Positions 54,485 to 64,000 of a stretch of DNA of 64,000 nucleotides are shown piece by piece. Under the pieces are notes generated by a model, which made no database searches, had not been told where the DNA came from, and was given only the letters and a program-made list of their open reading frames with translations. Numbering within the stretch: position 1 is the first letter of the stretch; each line of letters opens with the position of its first letter. The stretch comes from Pseudomonas fluorescens HK44. Its GTDB lineage: Bacteria; Pseudomonadota; Gammaproteobacteria; Pseudomonadales; Pseudomonadaceae. The position numbers and the translations under genes were made by a program. The DNA lies in assembly GCF_000217955.3 (NCBI RefSeq), contig NZ_AFOY02000002.1, positions 1-64,000 on the forward strand, given 5' to 3'.

Positions 54485-55618
54485 CTAGAGCGCAGTGTTT
54501 TGCTCAGCCCCTGGCCAACCGGCCTGGCGCAAGGCATGCAGCAACGTGGCGGCATCCAGCCCCGGCACCGCATGCCCATTGCCCTCGGTAGTCTCGGAGG
54601 CCAGCAAGGCATTGATGATGGCTTCTTCTACCGCTTCGGTGGCGGCCAGGAACAACTCACTGATGTGATCGTTGTTGACCATGCGCAGGTGGTCGCAGGT
54701 CGGCGCCCCTTTGCCCTGGTAGGCGGCTGGCGGCACGTGTGGATTGCCGGTGGCGAAGGCCACGAAAATGTCACCGCTGTGGTCCTCGTTGCCGCCGCCA
54801 GTGCGGGCAAGGCCGAGGCTGGCACGCTGGGCGAGGCGTGTGCACTGGTGCGGCAGCAACGGCGCATCGGTGGCCAGACAAACAACGATCGAGCCCATGC
54901 CCGGATAGGGCAGGGACGCTTTGAGGAAGGGCGAGTCAGCCTGTTCCATATAACGCCCGACCGGGTAACCGTCGACGCGCAATTCATTGCGGATGCCGTG
55001 GTTGGCCTGGACGATGGCGCCGACGGTCCAGCCACCCTGCGCGCTGCTCAGACGACGCGAAGCGGTGCCAATGCCGCCCTTGAATTCATGACAGATCATG
55101 CCGCTGCCGCCGCCGATGGCGCCTTCGGTGACGGGGCCGCCAACGGCTGCGCGCAGGGCCTGGGCCACGTGTTCGGTCTTCACATGGAAACCATTGATAT
55201 CGCTGAGCAAGCCGTCGAAGGTCTCCAGCACCACCGGCATGTTCCAGTACAGTCGCCCGTCATCGGGTTGACTCTGGCGATCCAGTTCAATCAGCGCATC
55301 ACGGACCACGCCCAGGCTGTGGGTGTTGGTGAAGGCGATCGGGCTGGTCAGCAGACCGGCCTCGCGAATCCACTCAAGCCCCGTTGCGTCACCATTGCCG
55401 TTGAGCACATGGACACCGGCAAAGCACGGCTGTTGATTAGTGGAACCGGCCCTCGGTTCGATCACGGTGACGCCGGTATGAATGTCGCGGCCATCAGCTG
55501 TTCGTCCACGCACATTGCTGTGGCCGACCCGTACGCCGGGCACATCGGTGATGGCGTTGAGGGGGCCGGGTTGCAGCTGGCCGAATTGAATGTTCAGGTC
55601 GCGGGCACGTGGTTTCAT
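54485..55618 (-). CDS. P1-family (DmpA-like) aminopeptidase
   Basis: This 377-residue protein has the DmpA/BapA features: the N-terminal GPLNAITDVPGVRVGH, then FTNTHSLGVVRDAL and the autocleavage site in GGGSGMICHEFKGGIGTASR. Cleavage before the Ser would yield the two chains and free the nucleophile Ser. Members release N-terminal D-Ala, L-Ala or beta-amino acids from peptides. No signal peptide is seen. It is a single gene. Confidence 0.9.
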   Translation of the reverse strand: MKPRARDLNIQFGQLQPGPLNAITDVPGVRVGHSNVRGRTADGRDIHTGVTVIEPRAGSTNQQPCFAGVHVLNGNGDATGLEWIREAGLLTSPIAFTNTHSLGVVRDALIELDRQSQPDDGRLYWNMPVVLETFDGLLSDINGFHVKTEHVAQALRAAVGGPVTEGAIGGGSGMICHEFKGGIGTASRRLSSAQGGWTVGAIVQANHGIRNELRVDGYPVGRYMEQADSPFLKASLPYPGMGSIVVCLATDAPLLPHQCTRLAQRASLGLARTGGGNEDHSGDIFVAFATGNPHVPPAAYQGKGAPTCDHLRMVNNDHISELFLAATEAVEEAIINALLASETTEGNGHAVPGLDAATLLHALRQAGWPGAEQNTAL

Positions 55619-55936
55619 CTGAAACTCTCAGTCAAGTTAGACAGTAAAGGCGCACATTGCTCAGGGCATACGCCGGGGGGACGTCGGCTCGGTTGCCGTT
55701 CTTGATGTTGCTCCAGCGCCGCGTGCAGACACGCTTGTTCGCATGGGACGGTGGACAGGTTAGTGACGCAGGCCGCAGGTGCCTATTACCCTGGTGGGGT
55801 ACTCGCAAGGGGGTAGAGACTGAGTGTCGGCGGGTTGAGCTGATCCGTATTTTCCTTTGCTATCTGCATCTGTAATGAACTGGGCCCCAGCCTCACAATG
55901 ACGCTGCAACCACAGACGGGTAATTTTGGAGGCCTA
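55619..55936. other. Gap upstream of the 27-residue peptide gene
   Basis: These 318 bp have no gene I can support. The part from 55840 to 55870 (TTGAGC... TATCTG) could be a sigma-70-like promoter for the small membrane peptide at 55937. Confidence 0.4.
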
Positions 55937-56020
55937 ATGCTGAAGATGGCGATTTTTCTGGGTGGATTTCTGGCATTGACCATCGTGATCGGTGCGCTTG
56001 CCACCATCTCTCCGATGTAA
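55937..56020 (+). CDS. 27-residue single-span membrane peptide
   Basis: The frame begins at ATG 55937 with a GGAGG site at 55928-55932, just upstream, and encodes MLKMAIFLGGFLALTIVIGA followed by LATISPM, ending with TAA. Residues 4-23 form one strong hydrophobic helix, and the ends are polar. The ribosome site is among the best in the window. It was probably missed by gene callers because of its length. The function is unknown; it is not the KdpF type. Confidence 0.6.
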   Translation: MLKMAIFLGGFLALTIVIGALATISPM

Positions 56021-56136
56021 CCAAAAGAAGAGAGCGCCGCGTTTTTCCGGATCCTCCCGACCTTGTGTACGTGGCGCTTTTCGAACGTTGCCGGCACAGC
56101 CTTTGTTGCGACTTCTAGTGCCCGGTTACGGGCCTG

Positions 56137-56466
56137 TCAGGTGACGGTGGGGATGTAGTCGATATACGCCAATCGCTCACCATTTTGGTAAATGTCAACG
56201 GCGGTGTAATGGGGCGCGCTGGGGGGCATTACCCGGTCGTACCTGGCCTGCGTACAGGACAGCATTTGTGCCCAGTTTCCAGGCCGTTGGATCAAGTGCA
56301 GATCCAGCATGAGGATCGACGGATTAAAGCCTTGCGGGGCTCGCATGGTCAGATAGGCCTCGATCCCCGGATTGGCAACTTCAACATCACCAACAACGTG
56401 GAAGTCATCCGGTTTCGGTGGCATCGCGTTCAGCCATGCATGCCAGTTGTTGCTGCTAGTGGTCAT
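56137..56466 (-). CDS. Small protein of unknown function
   Basis: The 109-residue protein has no signal peptide or membrane helix. It contains beta-like stretches (DVEVANPGIEAYLTMRAP, SILMLDLHLIQRPGNW, HYTAVDIYQNGERLAYIDYI), suggesting an all-beta fold. I do not recognise the family. It lies between the small membrane peptide gene and the kdp operon, on the minus strand. Codon use is ordinary. Confidence 0.6.
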   Translation of the reverse strand: MTTSSNNWHAWLNAMPPKPDDFHVVGDVEVANPGIEAYLTMRAPQGFNPSILMLDLHLIQRPGNWAQMLSCTQARYDRVMPPSAPHYTAVDIYQNGERLAYIDYIPTVT

Positions 56467-56693
56467 CTTTCTATTCCTTGAGAAATGAAACCCGAAGCTT
56501 GAAGTACTGCCGTTCCGTATGGCGCTTCGTATGCCATCGAATGAAATGCCCGGTGTCCAATCGACCGTGAAAGGTCTCCTGTCTAAAGGTGTAGACGAGG
56601 AAAGGGCGCTCCCTCTTCAGCATGGACGAACGGTAGCCATGGGGGCTCAGGGCATGAAGCTCGGGTTTGAATTCAACGCGCGGTGCTCAGTGT

Positions 56694-57383
56694 TCAAGGA
56701 ATGAAACGGTAACCGACACCGGTTTCGGTCACGAGATGGCGCGGCTGCGATGGGTCTGCTTCGATTTTCTTGCGCAGACCGCCCATGAATACCCGAAGGT
56801 ACGGCGTGTCGGTGGTGTGCGAAGGGCCCCATACGGCTTTGAGCAGTTGCAGGTGCGTCAGGACCCGGTCCGGGTGCGAGCACAGATGAACCAGCAAACG
56901 GTATTCCAGCGGCGTCAGGTGCAAAGGCACACCGGCGCGTTCCACGACGCGTCGGTCCAGATCAATTTGAATGTCGGAGAAGCTCAGTACCGCACGGTTC
57001 TCGGCATCTTTCACACGCCTGCGTAACAGGGCGCGGACGCGCGCGAGCAGTTCTCCGGTGCCAAAGGGTTTTACCAGGTAGTCGTCGGCCCCGGTGTCGA
57101 GGGCCAGGATCTTGTCGGATTCGGCGCCACGGGCCGACAAGACAATGATCGGCACCTCCGACCAGGTGCGCAGATCCCGGATGAGGTCAACGCCGTCACC
57201 GTCGGGAAGTCCGAGATCCAGCACGATCAGGTCCGGCCGGCGCGTTCCCGCGTCGATCAGACCGCGCTGAAAGTTCTCGGCTTCATGCACTTCCAGGCCA
57301 TCGGCTTGCAGGGCCATCCGTACAAAACGGCGAATGTCCTTTTCGTCTTCAATCAGCAGGACGCGCAGCACCGGTTCGCTCAT
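56694..57383 (-). CDS. kdpE: KdpE, potassium-responsive response regulator
   Basis: This 229-residue OmpR-family regulator has the receiver phospho-Asp in DLIVLDLGLPDGDG (about 54), Lys and Thr/Ser in VLSARGAESDKILALD and VKPFGTGELLAR, and a C-terminal winged helix (about 130-228, LHLTPLEYRLLVHL). It activates kdpABC when K+ is low. The start overlaps the kdpD stop in an ATGA. It is the last gene of the minus-strand kdpABCDE operon. Confidence 0.94.
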   Translation of the reverse strand: MSEPVLRVLLIEDEKDIRRFVRMALQADGLEVHEAENFQRGLIDAGTRRPDLIVLDLGLPDGDGVDLIRDLRTWSEVPIIVLSARGAESDKILALDTGADDYLVKPFGTGELLARVRALLRRRVKDAENRAVLSFSDIQIDLDRRVVERAGVPLHLTPLEYRLLVHLCSHPDRVLTHLQLLKAVWGPSHTTDTPYLRVFMGGLRKKIEADPSQPRHLVTETGVGYRFIP

Positions 57384-60079
57384 GATGGGTCCTCGTCAGT
57401 TTGCTGCGAAAGCGCTTCGATGTTCGGCGGCTCTTCACGGGGCAGACGCAAGGTGAAGCGCGCACCGCCTTCCGGGCGGGTCACACCGAGCATGGTTCCG
57501 CCATGCGCCTGGGCAATCGCCCGGCAGATGGCCAGGCCCAGACCGACGCCGGGAATCGAACTTTCCTTTTTGCCGCGCATGAATTTGTTGAAGATCGCCT
57601 CTTCGTGACCGTGGGGCAATCCTGGCCCTTCATCGACGACCCACAACTCAATGCTCTCGGGCGTGGCGCTGGCCCCCAGACGGATCGGCGTGCCGGGCGG
57701 GGTGTATTTGACGGCGTTTTCGATCAGGTTGATGAGGATGCGCTCGATCAGCACCGCATCGATGCGAACCAGTGGCAAGTCCTCCTCGAGTGCAACCTGC
57801 ACCGAACGCCCTCCCAGAATCGGCTGGATAGCTCTCAGGGCGCTACCGACCACGTCTTCGATGGGCTGCCACTGACGATTCAACACCACCTTGCCGGATT
57901 CGAGGCGAGCCATGTCCAGCAGGTTATTGACCAGCGTATTCATGCGCAGCGCGGATTCGCCCACCGCGGTGGCGATCTCAGCGGCTTCGCCGGTCAGGGG
58001 CGGCTTGGTCAGCTTGAGCGCTTCGGCGAGCCCGACCATGACTGACAGCGGGGTGCGCAAATCGTGGGAAATGGCCGAAAGCAGCGAGTTGCGCAACCGC
58101 TCGGACTCCATCTGAACCGTGGTGTCCTGGGCGACGTTGATGTAGTGAATCCGTTCGAGCGAGATGGCCAGCAATGACGCGCAGGTGTCGAGCAGGCGGC
58201 GCTGTTCCGGCACCGCCAGCCGGGTTGTGTCGCGCGGTTGCACGGCCAGGACCCCGCGCACCCGCATAGGGGCCGACAAGGGCAGGTAAAGCGTGGAACT
58301 GGAGGGCAGGGTGTCGGTGCCGTATCCGGCCGGTTCGGTTTTGTCATACGACCACTGGGCAATCGCAACGTCGACTTGCGGTGCGTCCCCCGTGACCATC
58401 GGCGCCTGCAGCTTATTGTTGTCGTCGGCCACCAGCAGTGCCGACCGGGCGCCAAACTCGGCCGCGAGGAACTGCGCGCCGATTTCCGCAACCTGTTCGG
58501 TCAGCAGTGCGGCGGACAACAGACGCGACATGTCGTACAGCCCGCGCATGCGGTCTTCGCGCCGTTGCGCCACCCGCGCCTGGTAGGTCAGGCTGGCGGT
58601 CATTTGCCCGATCACCAGGGCGACCACGAGCATGACGCTAAAGGTCACCAGATACTGGATATCGGCGATGGCGAATGAAAAACGCGGCGCCACAAAGAAA
58701 AAGTCGAAGGCGCCGACCGAGACGAAGGCCGCCATGATGGCCGGGCCACGACCAAAGCGCACCGCCACGGCGACGACCGCCAGCAGGAACAGCATGACGA
58801 TGTTGGCCTGTTCCAGCACCTGGAACAGCGGCATGGCCAGCAGGGTCGTCACCGCACAGATCGCGACGCTCCAGAGATAGGGGCGCCAGGTGATCGGGCT
58901 GTCGCTGGCGGTGGAGGTCGTCTCGGCTGGTGGACGGCGACTCTCCGGCAGCGAGATTTGAATCACGTCGAGATCGGCGCCCAGCACACCAATCCGATCG
59001 GCAAGCACTCGCCGCCAGAGTCGTTTTCGCGGACGTTCATCACGGCCCAGCACGACTTTTGAAAGGTTGTGCTGCCGGGCGTACTTGACCAGCGTTTCGG
59101 CAATGTCCTGGCCCGCCAGGGTCGAGATGTGCGCGCCCATGTCCTGAGCCAGCTTCAAGGTTGCCAGCACGCGACGCCGCTTGACGTCGGGCAGGCGCTG
59201 CAAGGCCGGGGTTTCGACATACACGGCGTGCCACGGCACGTTGAGCTGAGCGGCCAGGCGCGCCGTCGAGCGTACGGTTTTTTCGGCCTGATCATTGGGG
59301 CCGACGCAGGCAAGCAACGACTCGCGGGTGCCCCACACCGGTTTTACCGCGCCGCTTTGGCGATACTGCAACATCTCGCTGTCGACCCGGTCGGCGGTTC
59401 GGCGCAGCGCCAGTTCGCGCAGGGCGATCAGGTTGCCCTTGCGGAAGAAGTTCTGCACCGCGCGCTCGGCCTGTTGCGCCATATAGACCTTGCCTTCCTT
59501 CAAGCGCTGCAACAGATCGTCGGGCGGCAAGTCGACGATGACCACTTCATCGGCAGTGTCGAAGACATGGTCGGGCACGGTCTCCCAGACACGAATCCCG
59601 GTAATGCCGCCGACAATGTCGTTCAGGCTTTCGAGGTGCTGAACGTTCATCGTCGACCAGACATCGATACCGGCGCTGAGCAGTTCTTCAACGTCCTGCC
59701 AGCGCTTTGGATGGCGGGAACCTGCGATATTGGAGTGAGCCAGTTCGTCGATCAGGATCAGTCCCGGTTTGCGCGCGAGCGCGGCGTCCAGATCGAACTC
59801 GGTCAACGTGCGGTTCTTGTCGACCACCTGCTTGCGAGGCAATAGTTCAAGGCCCTCTGTCAGGGCCTGAGTCTCGGCGCGACCGTGGGTTTCGATCACG
59901 CCGACCAGCACGTCGATGTTTTGCTGTTTTGCAGTCTGGGCGGCTGCGAGCATCGCGTAGGTCTTGCCGACACCGGCGCTGGCGCCGAAAAAAATCTTCA
60001 GCCGACCACGTTTGGCCTGCGCTTCTTCTTCACGAATCCGGGCCAGTAGCTGGTCCGGATCAGGACGTTCTTCGGCCAT
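57380..60079 (-). CDS. kdpD: KdpD, sensor histidine kinase for potassium limitation
   Basis: From ATG 60077-60079 the protein has 899 residues. It has the N-terminal KdpD domain with Walker A GASAGVGKTYAML and LILIDELAHSN, and a Usp-like segment. Four membrane helices lie near residues 405-500. A GAF-like region follows, with the HisKA His in SAISHDLRTPLSVMV and an ATPase domain (NLIENAVKYTPPGTPIRL, DEGPGLP, GVGLGLAI). KdpD senses low K+ and phosphorylates KdpE. A GTG three codons earlier is possible. Confidence 0.95.
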   Translation of the reverse strand: MAEERPDPDQLLARIREEEAQAKRGRLKIFFGASAGVGKTYAMLAAAQTAKQQNIDVLVGVIETHGRAETQALTEGLELLPRKQVVDKNRTLTEFDLDAALARKPGLILIDELAHSNIAGSRHPKRWQDVEELLSAGIDVWSTMNVQHLESLNDIVGGITGIRVWETVPDHVFDTADEVVIVDLPPDDLLQRLKEGKVYMAQQAERAVQNFFRKGNLIALRELALRRTADRVDSEMLQYRQSGAVKPVWGTRESLLACVGPNDQAEKTVRSTARLAAQLNVPWHAVYVETPALQRLPDVKRRRVLATLKLAQDMGAHISTLAGQDIAETLVKYARQHNLSKVVLGRDERPRKRLWRRVLADRIGVLGADLDVIQISLPESRRPPAETTSTASDSPITWRPYLWSVAICAVTTLLAMPLFQVLEQANIVMLFLLAVVAVAVRFGRGPAIMAAFVSVGAFDFFFVAPRFSFAIADIQYLVTFSVMLVVALVIGQMTASLTYQARVAQRREDRMRGLYDMSRLLSAALLTEQVAEIGAQFLAAEFGARSALLVADDNNKLQAPMVTGDAPQVDVAIAQWSYDKTEPAGYGTDTLPSSSTLYLPLSAPMRVRGVLAVQPRDTTRLAVPEQRRLLDTCASLLAISLERIHYINVAQDTTVQMESERLRNSLLSAISHDLRTPLSVMVGLAEALKLTKPPLTGEAAEIATAVGESALRMNTLVNNLLDMARLESGKVVLNRQWQPIEDVVGSALRAIQPILGGRSVQVALEEDLPLVRIDAVLIERILINLIENAVKYTPPGTPIRLGASATPESIELWVVDEGPGLPHGHEEAIFNKFMRGKKESSIPGVGLGLAICRAIAQAHGGTMLGVTRPEGGARFTLRLPREEPPNIEALSQQTDEDPS

Positions 60080-60101
60080 CAAGCTCACCGTGTGTTAACG
60101 C

Positions 60102-60680
60102 TCAATGTGCGGCGTCGAGTGCCAGGTTCAATTCCAGAACGTTGACCCGAGGCTCGCCGAGAAACCCGAGCAGCGTGCTTTCGGAGTGTTGGTTGATCAA
60201 CTCGCGAACCTTGTCGACGGGCAGGTTGCGCACCCGCGAAACCCGGCCCGCCTGGTACAGCGCCGCGGCAATGCTGATATGCGGATCAAGCCCACTGGCG
60301 GAACTGTAGACCAGGTCGGCGGGCACCGTGGCGGTGTTGCCGGGATCGGCAGCGTGCAAGGCGTCGATGCGGCCCTTGATCGCATCCGCCAGCGCCGGGT
60401 TCAGCGGACCGAGGTTCGAGCCGCCCGAGGCCAGCGGGTTGTAGGGCATGGGGCTGGTGGCGGAAGGGCGGCTCCAGAAATACTTCGGATCACTGAAGCC
60501 CTGACCGATCAACAGCGAGCCCACGGTTTTGCCGTCTCTCTCGATCAGGCTACCCGCCGCCTGATGGGGAAAGACCAGCCTGGCAATGCCGGTCGTGACC
60601 AGTGGATAGGCCAGGCCGGTGAGCAGTGACAGTGCAATCAGCAGGGTCAACGCCGGACGCAGCAGAGATAACATAGCCAT
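60102..60680 (-). CDS. kdpC: KdpC, K+-ATPase stabilising subunit
   Basis: This 192-residue protein has one N-terminal membrane helix (about 10-32) and the family motif [21 protein letters not shown], then [16 protein letters not shown] and [16 protein letters not shown]. KdpC helps assemble and stabilise KdpA-KdpB. It lies 6 bp after kdpB and 22 bp before the kdpD start, so the genes are read as one operon. Confidence 0.94.
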   Translation of the reverse strand: MAMLSLLRPALTLLIALSLLTGLAYPLVTTGIARLVFPHQAAGSLIERDGKTVGSLLIGQGFSDPKYFWSRPSATSPMPYNPLASGGSNLGPLNPALADAIKGRIDALHAADPGNTATVPADLVYSSASGLDPHISIAAALYQAGRVSRVRNLPVDKVRELINQHSESTLLGFLGEPRVNVLELNLALDAAH

Positions 60681-60686
60681 ACTCCC

Positions 60687-62765
60687 TTAAGTCAGACCGA
60701 CAGCGGACAGCGCCATGTCGATCACTTTGATGCCAATGAATGGAACGATCACCCCACCCAACCCATAGATCAACAGGTTGCGCCGCAACAGCAGCGCGGC
60801 ACCGACCGGGCGGTACTTCACGCCTCGAAGCGCCAGGGGAATCAGGAAAATGATAATCAGCGCGTTGAAAATCACCGCCGACAGCACCGCCGAATTCGGG
60901 CTTGTCAGGCCCATGATGTTCAGTGCGGCGAGCTGCGGGTAAGTGCTGACAAAGGCTGCCGGCACGATCGCGAAGTACTTGGCGATGTCGTTGGCAATCG
61001 AGAACGTGGTCAGCGAACCCCGGGTCATCAGCATCTGTTTGCCGGTTTCCACCACCTCGATCAACTTGGTCGGGTTGCTGTCGAGGTCGACCATGTTGCC
61101 GGCTTCCTTGGCCGCCTGAGTCCCCGAGTTCATCGCCACCGCGACATCCGCCTGCGCCAGCGCCGGGGCATCGTTGGTGCCGTCGCCGGTCATGGCCACC
61201 AGCCGGCCTTCGGCCTGGTAGCTACGGATCAGTTCGAGCTTTTGTTCGGGTGTGGCTTCCGCCAAAAAGTCATCGACACCGGCCTCGGCGGCGATGGCAG
61301 CAGCGGTGATCCGGTTGTCCCCCGTCACCATCACGGTCTTGATCCCCATGCGCCGCAGCTCGGAGAAGCGCTCCTTGATGCCGCCCTTGACGATGTCCTT
61401 GAGTTCGATCACGCCCAGCACCCTGGGCCCATCGGCGACCACCAGCGGCGTACTGCCGCGCTGAGCCACTTGTTCGACGATGGTTTGCACCGCTTCCGGA
61501 AAGTGTCCGCCCAGGCTTTGGACATGCTTGAGGATCGCCTCGCCGGCGCCCTTGCGCAGTTGCCGCTCATCCATGTTGACGCCGCTCATGCGGGTCTGCG
61601 CCGAAAAGTGCACGAAGTGTGCGTGCAGCGCGGTGATGTCGCGTTCGCGCAGGTTGAACCGTTGTTTGGCCAGGACCACGATGCTGCGCCCTTCAGGCGT
61701 TTCGTCGGCCAGTGACGCCAGCTGTGCGATATCCGCCAGCTCCGCTTCCTTGATGCCCGGCGCCGGCAAGAACGCCGAGGCGTGGCGGTTGCCCAGGGTG
61801 ATGGTCCCGGTCTTGTCGAGCAGCAACACGTCAACATCACCGGCAGCCTCCACGGCCCGCCCGGAGGTGGCAATCACGTTGGCTTCCATCATGCGGCTCA
61901 TGCCCGCCACACCGACCGCCGACAGCAGCCCGGCGATGGTCGTCGGGATCAGACACACCAACAACGAGATGAGCACGGTGATCGAGACCGGCGAGCCGGA
62001 TTTGGCAGCAGCGACCCCAAACAGGGAGTAGGGCAGGAGTGTCACCGTCACGCCGAGGAACACGATGGTCAGTGCGACCAGCAGGATCGACAGGGCGATT
62101 TCATTCGGAGTCTTTTGCCGCTTGGCATTTTCGACCATGGCAATCATGCGGTCGACGAAGGTCTCGCCGGGGTTGGCGGTCACGCGGACGACGATCCAGT
62201 CCGACAGCACCCGCGTACCGCCGGTCACCGACGAGAAGTCGCCGCCAGACTCGCGAATCACCGGAGCCGATTCGCCGGTAATCGCCGACTCATCCACCGA
62301 GGCGGCGCCTTCGATCACCTCGCCGTCGGCGGGGATCACCGAGTTCGCAAGGTCACCGGCCTCAACCACCACCACGTCGCCTTTGCACAGGTCACTCGAC
62401 TGAGCCAACTGCCACTCGGCGCCGTAGTGCGGTTCGCGCAGTTTCTTGGCCCAGGTTTGCTTTTTCAGGTCGCGCAGGGAGGCCGCCTGGGCCTTGCTGC
62501 GACCTTCGGCCAGCGCTTCGGCAAAGTTGGCGAACAGCAGGGTAAACCACAGCCACAAGGCAATCGCGAGGATGAACCCGCTGCTGGCTTCACCCTTGCC
62601 GCTGAGGGCCTGCCCCCAGAGGGCGGTGGTGATGATCGCGCCGATGTAGACGACAAACATCACCGGGTTGCGCCACTGGATTCGTGGGCTGAGTTTGCGC
62701 ACCGACTCGACCATCGCAGGCCTTATCAGTTTCGGGTCGAACAAGGAGAACGCTTTACGTGTCAT
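60687..62765 (-). CDS. kdpB: KdpB, P-type K+-transporting ATPase catalytic subunit
   Basis: This 692-residue protein has the P-type ATPase phosphorylation site in [16 protein letters not shown] (about 315), the TGES motif in [20 protein letters not shown], and the hinge [20 protein letters not shown] and [21 protein letters not shown]. Seven membrane helices fit KdpB. It supplies energy for K+ uptake through KdpA. It begins 10 bp after the kdpA stop. Confidence 0.96.
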   Translation of the reverse strand: MTRKAFSLFDPKLIRPAMVESVRKLSPRIQWRNPVMFVVYIGAIITTALWGQALSGKGEASSGFILAIALWLWFTLLFANFAEALAEGRSKAQAASLRDLKKQTWAKKLREPHYGAEWQLAQSSDLCKGDVVVVEAGDLANSVIPADGEVIEGAASVDESAITGESAPVIRESGGDFSSVTGGTRVLSDWIVVRVTANPGETFVDRMIAMVENAKRQKTPNEIALSILLVALTIVFLGVTVTLLPYSLFGVAAAKSGSPVSITVLISLLVCLIPTTIAGLLSAVGVAGMSRMMEANVIATSGRAVEAAGDVDVLLLDKTGTITLGNRHASAFLPAPGIKEAELADIAQLASLADETPEGRSIVVLAKQRFNLRERDITALHAHFVHFSAQTRMSGVNMDERQLRKGAGEAILKHVQSLGGHFPEAVQTIVEQVAQRGSTPLVVADGPRVLGVIELKDIVKGGIKERFSELRRMGIKTVMVTGDNRITAAAIAAEAGVDDFLAEATPEQKLELIRSYQAEGRLVAMTGDGTNDAPALAQADVAVAMNSGTQAAKEAGNMVDLDSNPTKLIEVVETGKQMLMTRGSLTTFSIANDIAKYFAIVPAAFVSTYPQLAALNIMGLTSPNSAVLSAVIFNALIIIFLIPLALRGVKYRPVGAALLLRRNLLIYGLGGVIVPFIGIKVIDMALSAVGLT

Positions 62766-62775
62766 GTTCGTGGTC

Positions 62776-64000
62776 TCACTTGATCATGATGAGGTGTTCG
62801 ACAACGGGACCCAGCGCGAGCGCCGGTACGTAGTTCAGCAAGCCGACCAGCAATACCGTGCCAATCAGCAGTACAACAAACAGCATCCCGTGGGTCGGCA
62901 TCGTGCCGCCGGTGACGGCCAGGCGTTTCTTCGCCGCCAGGCTGCCAGCGACGGCGAGCACCGGTACGATCACGCCAAAGCGCCCAAACCAACAGGCGAT
63001 CGCCAACATGATGTTGTAGAACGGGGTGTTGGCCGACAGCCCGGCGAAGGCGCTGCCATTGTTGTTGGCTGCCGAGGTGAAGGCATAGAGGATCTCCGAG
63101 AAACCATGGGCGCCAGGGTTGGCGATTCCCAGCTTGCCGGCCTCGGCCATCACCGCAATGGCGGTCCCGAACAGCACCAGCAGCGGCGTCACCAGAATCG
63201 CAATGGCGACCATTTTCATCTCGAAGGCTTCGATCTTCTTGCCCAGGTATTCAGGTGTACGGCCGATCATCAGGCCAGCGATAAACACCGCGAGAATGGC
63301 GAATATCAGCATGCCGTACAGACCGGAACCGGTGCCGCCGAACACCACTTCACCGAGTTGCATCAGCACCAGCGGCACCGCGCCACCCAGTGGGGTGAAC
63401 GAGTCGTGCATCGCGTTGACCGCACCGCATGAAGCCGCCGTCGTCACCGCTGCAAACAGGCTGGAGGCACTGATGCCGAAGCGCAGTTCCTTGCCCTCCA
63501 TGTTGCCCGCCGCCGTATCAATGCCCAGCGCTGAAAACTGCGGATTGCCCAGTTGTTCGTAATGGGTGACGGCCACCACCGCGATCACGAAGATGATCGT
63601 CATCGTCGCCAGCAGCGCCCAGCCCTGGCGTATGTCACCGACCACATGACCGAACACGAAACACAGCGCGGTCGGGATCAGGAAGATCGCGAGCAACTGG
63701 AAGAAGTTGGTGATGGCGGTCGGGTTCTCGTAGGGGTGCGACGAGTTGGCGTTGAAGAAACCGCCGCCGTTGGTGCCGAGCATCTTGATCGCTTCTTGCG
63801 AGGCCACCGGCCCCATGGCAATCGTCTGCTTGTCGGTGCTGGCGGCCTTGGTCACCGGGTTGCCCTGGGCATCGAGGGTCGGCTGGCCGGCGTCATTCAG
63901 CACCGGGTTCTGGTACTGCATGACCTCCAGTGTCGAGACGTCTTTATACGGGTCAAGGTTTTGAATCACACCCTGACTGACGAAGAACAACGCGAGTATC
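62776..64000 (-). CDS. kdpA: KdpA, K+-channel-like subunit (N-terminus beyond window)
   Basis: About 408 residues of KdpA are seen, reading on the minus strand off the right edge; full KdpA has about 560. The selectivity-filter segment [20 protein letters not shown] and the later [14 protein letters not shown] are present. The Asn/Gly-rich loops and several membrane helices match the family. The upstream N-terminal part, the promoter and any kdpF are outside the window. Confidence 0.95.
   Translation of the reverse strand, partial: ILALFFVSQGVIQNLDPYKDVSTLEVMQYQNPVLNDAGQPTLDAQGNPVTKAASTDKQTIAMGPVASQEAIKMLGTNGGGFFNANSSHPYENPTAITNFFQLLAIFLIPTALCFVFGHVVGDIRQGWALLATMTIIFVIAVVAVTHYEQLGNPQFSALGIDTAAGNMEGKELRFGISASSLFAAVTTAASCGAVNAMHDSFTPLGGAVPLVLMQLGEVVFGGTGSGLYGMLIFAILAVFIAGLMIGRTPEYLGKKIEAFEMKMVAIAILVTPLLVLFGTAIAVMAEAGKLGIANPGAHGFSEILYAFTSAANNNGSAFAGLSANTPFYNIMLAIACWFGRFGVIVPVLAVAGSLAAKKRLAVTGGTMPTHGMLFVVLLIGTVLLVGLLNYVPALALGPVVEHLIMIK

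Noticed and set aside
56519..56704. Short plus-strand frame between the unknown protein and kdpE
   Set aside because: No ribosome site, no family resemblance, and it ends inside the kdpE region.
61782..62783. 333-codon plus-strand frame opposite kdpB
   Set aside because: It is a His/Gly/Arg-rich shadow; kdpB has all P-type ATPase motifs.

Overview
This window is a stretch of a Pseudomonas chromosome, most likely from the P. fluorescens group. The evidence is the high GC content, the spuA/spuB-type putrescine genes, Pseudomonas-type REP pairs between genes, a pqiA-pqiA-pqiB-pqiC operon, and families concentrated in this genus (DUF3087, DUF2784, Mop/SsuF-like protein). No rRNA, tRNA, CRISPR array, prophage or insertion sequence was seen. 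Most of it looks like ordinary core or flexible chromosome, with several small lineage-specific changes.

Layout. 0-10 kb: the end of a DUF2784 membrane protein, a lipoprotein, the pqi lipid-transport operon (minus), a CBS-domain protein, a small unknown protein, DNA polymerase II (polB, plus) and an aldo/keto reductase (minus). 10-20.4 kb: a Mop-domain protein, then a polyamine block. That block has an ABC importer without its binding protein (minus), a gamma-glutamyl-GABA hydrolase (minus) and, divergently, gamma-glutamylputrescine synthetase, aldehyde dehydrogenase, FAD oxidoreductase and a PuuR-like regulator. Together these encode the gamma-glutamylated putrescine route to GABA. REP pairs occupy three of its gaps. 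20.4-28.3 kb: accessory genes including a Nudix hydrolase, a secreted Cif-like epoxide hydrolase, a small DUF3077/DUF6124-like gene with an unusual inverted-duplicate leader, a SpoT-type HD hydrolase, a VOC protein, an amidase, DUF3087, a GNAT and a dinJ-yafQ toxin-antitoxin pair.

28.5-37 kb: a LysR regulator divergent from a DAO-type oxidoreductase and a PotF-like binding-protein gene broken by one in-frame TAG, then an rRNA-type methyltransferase, a cytochrome b561 gene frameshifted in a T run, YceI, a diguanylate cyclase, RidA and an L,D-transpeptidase. 37-44.9 kb: a second, YcbB-type L,D-transpeptidase, ThpR, a dispersed intergenic repeat block, a family 2 glycosyltransferase and a glucarate locus (gudD, MFS carrier, GntR regulator). 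45-50.8 kb: LysR, an M20 amidohydrolase and an amino-acid-binding protein, then DUF3303, DUF190, a serine/threonine dehydratase-like enzyme and a histidine phosphatase. 50.9-56.5 kb: ppnN, a cytochrome b plus molybdopterin oxidoreductase plus MXKDX-repeat protein group, a DmpA-type peptidase and a 27-residue membrane peptide. 56.7-64 kb: the kdpABCDE high-affinity potassium system on the minus strand, with kdpA running off the right edge.

The points most worth checking are the amber codon in the PotF homologue, the missing binding protein beside potGHI, the inverted-duplicate leader with an Ash-like reading frame at 22.5-23.0 kb, the AT-rich palindrome before the Mop gene, and the 27-residue membrane peptide.
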